15,598 nucleotides of DNA from Calditrichota bacterium (lineage in GTDB: Bacteria; Zixibacteria; MSB-5A5; GN15; FEB-12), in the NCBI GenBank assembly GCA_030641085.1, contig DAOWIC010000361.1, positions 1 to 15,598 of the forward strand, given 5' to 3'. Position 1 is the stretch's first letter, and every line of letters starts with the position of its first letter. A program made the position numbers and the translations under genes. Under the pieces are notes generated by a model. The model did no database searches and had not been told where the DNA came from. It saw nothing but the letters and a program-made list of their open reading frames with translations. Shown here piece by piece: positions 1-6,445 of the stretch.

Positions 1-1
1 C

Positions 2-2230
2 GAGGCGTTCGACCTCTGGGCGAAGATCGCCCCTGAACTGAAAAACGGGCGCATCATGCGCTTCGGCAAGAAAGACAACTACTGGTCGATGGGCAAGATC
101 GGTCCCTGCGGACCCTGCTCCGAGATTCATATCGACCGGGGCGAAAAGTGGGGCACCGGCCCCGATGCGGTCGTAAACGGCGAATCTGACAGGTTTGTCG
201 AAATCTGGAATCTCGTATTTATGCAGTACGATCAGTTGCCCGACGGTCAGGTGGTGCCGCTTCCAAAACCATCGGTCGACACCGGCGCCGGGTTGGAACG
301 CATCACGGCTGTCATTCAAAATGTCGATACCAACTACGGCATTGATCTGTTCCGGAATCTGTTCGCTGCCATCTCGGATATACTCGGATCGAAGTACGAG
401 GATAATGTCGTCGCGCATAATATAATTGCCGACCATATCCGGGCGCTGACCTTCGCTATCGCCGACGGCGCCGGTATCTCCAACGAGGGTCAGGGGTATG
501 TGCTGCGGCGGATCCTTCGCCGGGCGGCCCGACATGGCGCCGCCCTCGGGGCCGAGGAACCGTTCATCTACCGGCTGGTCAAACCGCTGGTGGACGAGAT
601 GGGCGACGCCTACCCGGAAATCAGGCAGAAGCAGAGCCATGTCGAAAATGTCATCAAGGCGGAGGAGGAATCATTCGGTCGCACTCTCGAGACCGGACTG
701 AACCTGTTTGAAAAGATCGTGGCGAAGCTTGACGGCAAAGTAATCAACGGCGAAGATGTTTTCCGCCTCTACGACACCTACGGTTTCCCGTATGACCTGG
801 TAGAGATACTGGCCACCGAGAAGAACCTGACGGATGACAAGGACGGCTTCGACCGGGCGATGGAGCGTCAGAAAGAACTATCGCGCTCGGGCGCGAACTT
901 CGAGGCGCATTCACGGACGATTACGAACATTCTGGAAAAAGACCCATCGGATATTGCTCCGACTGAGTTTATCCGCGACAGCCTGAAGGCAGAATCCCGT
1001 GTAAAAGATGTTTACCGCGTTGAGAACGCAGGCCAATTCAATGTTGTGCTCATTCTTGATCGGACGCCTTTCTATGCCGAGGCGGGCGGGCAAATCAGTG
1101 ATCTTGGTCGGATCTATAACGATACGATTGAGATCGAGGTCAGGGCAATGTATTATCACCGCGACTGGTTCATCCATGAGGGAGTACAGACGCGGGGCAG
1201 TTTCGAAGATTTCGATAAATTCGAGGGCATGACGGTAACCGCCGAGGTGGATGCCGAACGTCGCTGGCAAATCATGCGTAACCATACCGCCACCCACCTG
1301 ACTCATGCCGCCCTGCGGCAGGTGCTTGGACCGCATATCAGCCAGTCCGGGTCCTATGTCGGGCCGGATCGCCTGCGGTTCGACTTCTCGCATCATCAGC
1401 CGATGACACCGGGCGAGATCGAAGCGGTGGAACAGATCGTAAACGATCAGATCCTTGCGGGCAACGCGGTGGCGACTCAGGTCATGGATATCAACTCGGC
1501 TCGGGCGACCGGCGCGATGGCGCTGTTCGGAGAGAAGTACGACGAAGAGGTACGGGTGGTGTCGGTCGGTGAGTTTTCGAAAGAGCTTTGCGGCGGTACG
1601 CATGTGACCAATGTCAGCCAGATCGGACCGTTTTTTATAACGCTCGAGACCGGCGTTGCTTCGGGCGTAAGGCGCCTCGAGGCGATCACCGGACAGGCGG
1701 CGATCAAATATATGTTTGAGGCACGGCAATTCCGCCGGCAGGTGGCCGGGATAATCGGCCGTCCGGAAATAGACGCTCTCGCCGGGATCGAACAACTCAA
1801 GCAGCAGCATGACGCCGCCCAGAAAGAGATCAAGAAGATCAAGTCCAAAATGTTCTCCGGTGGCGGCAATGCTGTCGGCAGCGAAGTGATGATCGGCCCG
1901 GTCAAATTCATCAGTCACGATTTTGGCGAGACCGATCGTGATATCATGGCCTCCTGGATCGACAGCCAGAAACAACTGCCGCAGGCGACGGTAGCAATCG
2001 CTCTCGGACAGGTGAACGGCAAGATCACCTATGCCGCCTCCGCGAGCGGTACGGCGGTTAAAAAGCACGGGATCCATGTGGGGAATCTTTCGAAAGAACT
2101 TCTGCCGCAGTTCGGCGGCCGAGGCGGCGGCAAACCGAATTTCGCCCAGGGAAGTGTAGCGACCGAAACGGTGCCGCAGGAACTGTTCGACCGGGCCAAA
2201 GTGATTCTGGAGACGGGAGCAAAGAAGTGA
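2..2230 (+). CDS. alaS: Alanine--tRNA ligase, 5'-truncated by window edge
   Basis: Cytoplasmic class II synthetase that charges tRNA-Ala and hydrolyses mischarged Ser/Gly-tRNA. The frame is open to the window edge, so the ATG at 56 is internal; 742 residues are visible and roughly 130 N-terminal residues are missing compared with the usual ~875. The visible order is the end of the catalytic core (GPCGPCSEIH near residue 36), the tRNA-recognition helices, and the editing domain with zinc/active-site motifs HTATH (residues 428-432) and CGGTH (530-534). A coiled-coil stretch rich in Lys/Glu/Gln follows, then the C-Ala/DHHA1 domain with GGRGGG (705-710). All editing ligands are present, so it should be fully functional. 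The stop codon overlaps the GTG start of the next gene by 4 bp (GTGA), implying translational coupling. Identification is very secure. Confidence 0.98.
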   Translation, partial: EAFDLWAKIAPELKNGRIMRFGKKDNYWSMGKIGPCGPCSEIHIDRGEKWGTGPDAVVNGESDRFVEIWNLVFMQYDQLPDGQVVPLPKPSVDTGAGLERITAVIQNVDTNYGIDLFRNLFAAISDILGSKYEDNVVAHNIIADHIRALTFAIADGAGISNEGQGYVLRRILRRAARHGAALGAEEPFIYRLVKPLVDEMGDAYPEIRQKQSHVENVIKAEEESFGRTLETGLNLFEKIVAKLDGKVINGEDVFRLYDTYGFPYDLVEILATEKNLTDDKDGFDRAMERQKELSRSGANFEAHSRTITNILEKDPSDIAPTEFIRDSLKAESRVKDVYRVENAGQFNVVLILDRTPFYAEAGGQISDLGRIYNDTIEIEVRAMYYHRDWFIHEGVQTRGSFEDFDKFEGMTVTAEVDAERRWQIMRNHTATHLTHAALRQVLGPHISQSGSYVGPDRLRFDFSHHQPMTPGEIEAVEQIVNDQILAGNAVATQVMDINSARATGAMALFGEKYDEEVRVVSVGEFSKELCGGTHVTNVSQIGPFFITLETGVASGVRRLEAITGQAAIKYMFEARQFRRQVAGIIGRPEIDALAGIEQLKQQHDAAQKEIKKIKSKMFSGGGNAVGSEVMIGPVKFISHDFGETDRDIMASWIDSQKQLPQATVAIALGQVNGKITYAASASGTAVKKHGIHVGNLSKELLPQFGGRGGGKPNFAQGSVATETVPQELFDRAKVILETGAKK

Positions 2231-2994
2231 ACGACGGCGCGGTATTCAATCGGTTTCTCAGGGTGCGAGAAGAACGGGGCGGCGGATTTTTCCTGTTGAT
2301 CGATCCGGATCGGACCGATGAAAGGTCGTTCCTGGCGCTGGCCGAGGCTGCGGCCGATTGCGGCGTTGATGCGATTCTGGTCGGCACTTCGTTTATGCTC
2401 AATACCAATTTCTCGAGCGCGGTCGGAAAGATAAAGGAATCAACGACCCTGCCGGTGATAATTTTTCCCGGCTCGTTCGCGCAGATTACACCCGCCGCCG
2501 ACGCGATCCTGTTTACGTCACTGATATCCGGTCGTAACCCGGCCTATCTGATCGAGGAGCAGGTCAAGGGCGCGCCACTGGTTAAACGGACCGGCATTGA
2601 GCCGATCCCAACCGGCTATATGCTGATCGAATCCGGGCGGCTCACCTCGGTACAGTATATCTCCGGTTCGATGCCGATACCACGGACGAAACCTGATATC
2701 GCCTGCGCGCATGCGCTGGCGGCGCAGTACCTGGGCATGAAGATGGTATACATGGAGGCCGGGTCCGGCGCCGAACAACCGGTGCCGACCACGATGATCA
2801 AGGCTGTGAGCGATTATATCGATCTGCCGATAATGACCGGCGGCGGCCTCACCCGACCCGAAGAATGCGCGGCACGCATCGACGCCGGCGCTTCGTTTGT
2901 GGTGGTCGGGAATCGCCTTGAGAACGACCCGAAATTCAGACTCTTAACCGAACTAACCGCCGCCGTACACACAAGGGAGCCGATTAACGTATGA
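2227..2994 (+). CDS. Geranylgeranylglyceryl-phosphate synthase family protein (GGGPS/PcrB-like)
   Basis: A (beta/alpha)8-barrel prenyltransferase of 255 residues that, in this family, joins a polyprenyl diphosphate to sn-glycerol-1-phosphate through an ether bond. This is the committed step of archaeal membrane lipids, and it is also found in some bacteria. Visible signatures are LLIDPDR (residues 23-29, with Asp26 at the Mg/diphosphate site), VGTS near 52-55, SLISGRNPAYLI, YMEAGSGA (175-182), the phosphate-binding GGGL (205-208) and VVVGN (225-229). These fit the group II branch, typical of Bacteroidetes and many archaea, better than Bacillus PcrB, but that is my reading of motifs only. The GTG start overlaps the alaS stop, with GGGAG seven bases upstream as ribosome-binding site. 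Its own stop overlaps gmhA by ATGA. Prenyl chain length and acceptor cannot be read from sequence. Confidence 0.93.
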   Translation: MNDGAVFNRFLRVREERGGGFFLLIDPDRTDERSFLALAEAAADCGVDAILVGTSFMLNTNFSSAVGKIKESTTLPVIIFPGSFAQITPAADAILFTSLISGRNPAYLIEEQVKGAPLVKRTGIEPIPTGYMLIESGRLTSVQYISGSMPIPRTKPDIACAHALAAQYLGMKMVYMEAGSGAEQPVPTTMIKAVSDYIDLPIMTGGGLTRPEECAARIDAGASFVVVGNRLENDPKFRLLTELTAAVHTREPINV

Positions 2995-3578
2995 ACCAGA
3001 ATGAAAAGCTGGCGCGGCTGGTAAAACTGGCCGAGGAAAGCGCGATCCTTCGCAAAGCCGTCGTAGAACAACTCGGGAAGCCGCTGCTCGATATGGCGGC
3101 CATAATCTCGGGCGTGATCGGCGCTGGCGGGAAACTGCTTATCGCCGGCAACGGCGGCTCGGCCGCCGATGCTTCGCATTTCGCCGGCGAGATGATTGTT
3201 CGCCTTACCGCCGAACATAACCGGCGGTCATTGCCGGCAATCGCGCTGGCGGCCGACGTAGCGGTGTTGACCGCCGCCGCCAATGATTACGGCTTCAAGA
3301 ATGTCTTCGCCCGCCAGGTGGAGGGTCTCGGTAACAAGGGCGACATGCTCATGGTGATATCAACCTCGGGCAATTCCGCCAACCTTATCAATGCGGTCAA
3401 GGTTGCCCGCCAGCAGGGTCTGCTGACAGCCGGACTGCTGGGAGGCACCGGCGGCAAACTCGCCTCAATGGTCGAGCGGACACTGATAGTCCCGCATCCG
3501 TCGACCCAGAGAATTCAGGAAGAGCACTCTTTTTTGATACATGTTCTGGTTGAACATGTCGAGAGTGATCTTATCTAA
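2991..3578 (+). CDS. gmhA: Phosphoheptose (sedoheptulose-7-phosphate) isomerase, SIS domain
   Basis: Converts sedoheptulose 7-phosphate to D-glycero-D-manno-heptose 7-phosphate, the first step toward the ADP-heptose used in lipopolysaccharide core or other heptosylated glycans. The length (195 aa) is normal for GmhA. The SIS fold is marked by GNGGSAADASHFAGE (residues 53-67) and STSGNS (124-129). Zinc/catalytic residues expected from E. coli GmhA are all present: His63 and Glu67, and Gln176 and His184 in the C-terminal IQEEH helix region. It starts at ATG 2991, overlapping the preceding stop by 4 bp, with AGGGAG 12 bases upstream. It ends directly against the next start. No HldE or GmhB homologue is visible in this window, so the rest of the pathway must lie elsewhere. 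Confidence 0.96.
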   Translation: MNQNEKLARLVKLAEESAILRKAVVEQLGKPLLDMAAIISGVIGAGGKLLIAGNGGSAADASHFAGEMIVRLTAEHNRRSLPAIALAADVAVLTAAANDYGFKNVFARQVEGLGNKGDMLMVISTSGNSANLINAVKVARQQGLLTAGLLGGTGGKLASMVERTLIVPHPSTQRIQEEHSFLIHVLVEHVESDLI

Positions 3579-4892
3579 ATGTTTTATCAGCGGGATAAAC
3601 TACTCAACGATATTCTTTTCTTTCTTTACGCCCTGTTCATCTTCGGCTCCACCTTCTCGATTGCGCTGGCGCAAAGCGCCTTCGGGCTTTCGCTGGCGAT
3701 GTTTCTGGTGATCGCTATTCGGAGGAGGTACAACCCGTTCCAGTCATCGTTGAAGTGGTTCTATCTCTCGGTTGGGCTTTATATCCTCTGGATGATCATT
3801 GCCTGCCTCATGGGTGACACACCGGTCAGGTCGCTGCGCATCATGAAAGAAGAATGGCTGTTCGCGATCGTGCCGGTGGGCGTTTATCTCATGAGCAAGG
3901 AGGGCTATCGCAAGAAGCTGCTTCTTGCCTTTGCGGTCGGCGTCGGTATTTTCGCGCTTTACGGTATTCTGCAGCATTTTACCGGCGTTCACTGGACAAA
4001 GAAGACGCCGCCCTTTCCGGCGCCCGATTTCGGCTATGTCGTCAAGGGCACATTTCCGCACCGTCTGACATTCGGCAACTATTACGCCACGGCCGCTCTA
4101 TTTATGCTGGCCATAGCCCTGAGCGGCTGGAAAGAGATGACTCGCAACGGGCGGCTTTTTTATCTGACAGTCGGGCTACTGGCGGTGATTGCCACCATTT
4201 TTACTTACAGCCGCGGGGCGATCATGGCCCTGACGCTGGCGCTTCTGCTGCTGGGGATATTTCTCGGACGGCGCGCGATGGCGTATGTGGGCGGCGCGGC
4301 GGCGGCGGTGGTGCTCGCGTTGTTGATCGCATTCCCCGGTGTTATTGGCAGTGTCCAGCAAAAAATGCAGCGCGAGTATGATCTCAAAGATGATATGGGG
4401 CGACTGTTCATTTGGACCAATTCGCTGCGCATTGTCGGCGAAAACCCGATTTTCGGGGTCGGGCAGGGCAATTTCTACGAGGCTTATGTTCGGCTTCGTC
4501 CGGCCGATGTAACCGGCACGCGCAACGCGGTTCATGCGCACAGTGACCCGATCAATGTCGCCGCTATCGCCGGCCTGCCGGGAATGGTCTTCTTCTTGGG
4601 CATTTGGGTCTCGGTACTCTGCTATTGCTGGCGCGGGTGGCGGCGGGCAGATCCTAACGGGATAAGCGGTTCGTTCTATGTAGCCGGATTTATCGGTTCG
4701 GTGGCGTTTTTCCTATCGTCGATTACCGAGGCAACCTTCGCCGATGAAGAAGTGCGCCAGATGCTGATGTTTGTCTGGGCGGTTGGGCTGTGGCAGGTTT
4801 TCTATCCGCAGAGCGCCGCCGGTGGAAACCAGAAGCCCGGTCCGATTGTAAAAGACCTTGACAAAGGGACCGATTTGAAGTTAAATGGGTGA
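3579..4892 (+). CDS. O-antigen ligase / polymerase family membrane protein (Wzy_C)
   Basis: Polytopic inner-membrane protein of 437 residues, with about ten to twelve hydrophobic segments from residue 9 to about 415, of the WaaL/Wzy/O-antigen ligase superfamily. Members transfer or polymerise undecaprenyl-diphosphate-linked glycan on the periplasmic face. Family landmarks are YSRGA (Ser211-Arg212-Gly213, conserved Arg) at the start of a helix, and the large periplasmic loop with GVGQGNFYEAY followed by HAHSDP (His319 and His321), where WaaL has its essential His. Ligase and polymerase cannot be separated from sequence. The gene begins at the base after the gmhA stop codon, so translation is probably coupled. 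Placement behind gmhA supports a role in lipopolysaccharide or heptose-containing surface glycan assembly. The C-terminal ~25 residues are hydrophilic. Confidence 0.88.
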   Translation: MFYQRDKLLNDILFFLYALFIFGSTFSIALAQSAFGLSLAMFLVIAIRRRYNPFQSSLKWFYLSVGLYILWMIIACLMGDTPVRSLRIMKEEWLFAIVPVGVYLMSKEGYRKKLLLAFAVGVGIFALYGILQHFTGVHWTKKTPPFPAPDFGYVVKGTFPHRLTFGNYYATAALFMLAIALSGWKEMTRNGRLFYLTVGLLAVIATIFTYSRGAIMALTLALLLLGIFLGRRAMAYVGGAAAAVVLALLIAFPGVIGSVQQKMQREYDLKDDMGRLFIWTNSLRIVGENPIFGVGQGNFYEAYVRLRPADVTGTRNAVHAHSDPINVAAIAGLPGMVFFLGIWVSVLCYCWRGWRRADPNGISGSFYVAGFIGSVAFFLSSITEATFADEEVRQMLMFVWAVGLWQVFYPQSAAGGNQKPGPIVKDLDKGTDLKLNG

Positions 4893-5148
4893 AATTATGG
4901 CAGTTAAAGCGAAAAAATCCAGTGCCGCCCCGGCCGAAGAGATCAGGTGGCCATTCGGCAAGAAGAACTATATCGCCTTTGCGATCGCCCTGGCCGTCAT
5001 TATTGTCGGTTATATCAGTCTCGGGCAGGGATCGATAACGCTGGCGCCGATTCTTCTGGTTCTGGGCTATTGCGTACTTATTCCGGTGGCGCTGATTATC
5101 AAGGGTCACCCGGAAGATGATAAACCGGGACCGGCCGATTCAAAATAG
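4885..5148 (+). CDS. Small two-helix membrane protein, DUF3098-like
   Basis: An 87-residue protein with a basic, Ala/Lys-rich N-terminus, a WPFGKKNYIAF motif at about residues 25-35, two hydrophobic segments (roughly 34-52 and 55-74) separated by a short GQGSITLAP turn, and a charged C-terminus. The FGKKNY entry into the first helix and the LSP/LAP-like entry into the second resemble DUF3098, a family of unknown function common in Bacteroidetes and relatives. Two starts are possible: ATG 4885, overlapping the preceding gene by 8 bp, or the in-frame ATG 4897, which has GGTGA four bases upstream (83 aa). It is the last gene of the alaS-led operon. No function can be assigned; an accessory role in envelope assembly is only contextual. 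Confidence 0.8.
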   Translation: MGEIMAVKAKKSSAAPAEEIRWPFGKKNYIAFAIALAVIIVGYISLGQGSITLAPILLVLGYCVLIPVALIIKGHPEDDKPGPADSK

Positions 5149-5213
5149 CGCCACGGGCGGTCCTGCCGCCTCTATCATTTCTCATAAAGACCCGAGTAAA
5201 TAGTATCGCCGGG

Positions 5214-5251
5214 CAACGGTCGTTGTCTTCCTCATTCTAAAATTCTATATT
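5214..5251 (+). promoter_or_regulatory. Candidate sigma70-type promoter with a palindrome overlapping -35, upstream of the GT4 gene
   Basis: TTGTCT (5223-5228) and TATATT (5246-5251) are separated by 17 bases, a good housekeeping-type promoter, ending 34 bases before the GTG start. The perfect inverted repeat CAACGGTCGTTG (5214-5225) runs into the -35 element and could be an operator or just a small hairpin. The remainder of the 137-base gap (5149-5285) shows no clear intrinsic terminator. GAGG at 5275-5278 is a plausible ribosome-binding site for the downstream gene. Confidence 0.5.
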
Positions 5252-5285
5252 AAACCTGCGAACAACCACGGAACGAGGCATATCT

Positions 5286-6422
5286 GTGAGCAGGAATTAC
5301 AGTATCGGTCATATCTGTCCCTCCACCGCGTGGGGTGGTCTGGAGATGAATGTCCACCGCCTTGCTGTCTGGCTGACCGAACGGGGCTGGAGCAATATCC
5401 TGTATGGCTTTCCCGGGGCGCCGTTATATGAGGCCTGCCAACGCAGCGGAGTCGCCGTACGAGAGCTGCCTTCGAAGTCGAAATTCGGCGATTTCTTTTT
5501 GGCGCGAAATCTCTCCCGGCAAATCAAAAGGGACAACGCCCGCGTCATAATCAACCACATGAATAAAAACTTCCTGCTGGCGGTACTGGCCAAACGTCAC
5601 TCGGGAAATTTCTTCAAGCTGCTCTATGACCAGCATATGCATGTGGGCGGAAACCGGCGCGATCTGTACCACAGCTGGGTGTACGGCCACCTCGATTACT
5701 GGCTGGTGCCGTTGCCGATGTTTATCCGAGCGCTCACTGAAAAGACGAGCGTTCCCCCGGGAAAAATAAAGACTGTTCCCCACGCCATCGTTTTGGATCA
5801 TTTCACCGACAACCCGTCCGACAAGGCCGTAGCCCGCCAGAGACTGCGCCTGCCGGAGGATGCTATCCTTGCCGGTGTTATCGGTCGTATCGATCCCAAG
5901 AAATGCCAGCACGTTCTTATCGACGCCGCCGGTCTGCTTCACAAGAAAGGCATCCCGCTTCACCTGTTGATAATCGGCGATAAGTCGCTCAATGAGGAGG
6001 CTGGCTACGAAGAGCAAGTGTATCGGCAGGTCGAGCAACTGGGGCTTGGCGAGTTTGTCCATTTCCGCCCATACATGTCTGACATTGAACATGGTTATGC
6101 CGCCATGGATATATTTACGCTCACGTCGAAGTCAGAGACTTACGGCATGGTAACAATCGAGGCAATGGCGTCACAATTGCCGGTGGTGGGCACCAACGAC
6201 GGCGGGACAACCGACATCATTGATGACGGCGCCAACGGTCTGTTGGTGGAGCCGCTGGACCCATCCGCTCTCGCCGATGCGATTGGGAGGTTGATTGCTG
6301 ATCCGGAACTGGCCCGACGACTGGCTGAACAGGCGCGCCGGGATGCTTTCGCCAACTATTCACACCATCGACAGTGCGAGTTGCTCGAGGAAATCTTCGA
6401 TAGTTTCGATCTGTCCGACTGA
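5286..6422 (+). CDS. GT4-family (GT-B fold) glycosyltransferase
   Basis: Retaining glycosyltransferase of 378 residues, probably cytoplasmic or membrane-associated, transferring a sugar from a nucleotide donor to a surface-glycan acceptor. The N-terminal Rossmann domain has the glycine-rich WGGLEMNVHRLA loop (about residues 17-28). The C-terminal domain carries IGRIDPKK (Arg201, Lys205/206, donor phosphate contacts) and the EX7E motif (Glu284 and Glu292 in SETYGMVTIEAM), followed by GGTTDII and the usual C-terminal helix with LAEQAR. All catalytic landmarks are intact. GTG at 5286 is chosen because GAGG lies seven bases upstream and the protein starts right at the first beta-strand. The donor and acceptor cannot be deduced, although the convergent neighbour probably makes a sugar nucleotide. 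The gene ends 23 bases from the 3' end of that convergent gene. Confidence 0.93.
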   Translation: MSRNYSIGHICPSTAWGGLEMNVHRLAVWLTERGWSNILYGFPGAPLYEACQRSGVAVRELPSKSKFGDFFLARNLSRQIKRDNARVIINHMNKNFLLAVLAKRHSGNFFKLLYDQHMHVGGNRRDLYHSWVYGHLDYWLVPLPMFIRALTEKTSVPPGKIKTVPHAIVLDHFTDNPSDKAVARQRLRLPEDAILAGVIGRIDPKKCQHVLIDAAGLLHKKGIPLHLLIIGDKSLNEEAGYEEQVYRQVEQLGLGEFVHFRPYMSDIEHGYAAMDIFTLTSKSETYGMVTIEAMASQLPVVGTNDGGTTDIIDDGANGLLVEPLDPSALADAIGRLIADPELARRLAEQARRDAFANYSHHRQCELLEEIFDSFDLSD

Positions 6423-6445
6423 CTACCCGGACGACCACTGCCCGG

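Noticed and set aside
911..2077. Minus-strand open frame of 388 codons antisense to alaS
   Set aside because: It lies wholly opposite a certain alaS reading frame, shows no recognisable domain, has a His/Arg/Asp-rich shadow composition and has no ribosome-binding site; GC-rich codon bias produces such frames.
5153..5172. GC-rich stretch after the DUF3098-like gene as a terminator
   Set aside because: GGGCGGTCCTGCCGCC can form only a short imperfect stem and is not followed by a T-run.
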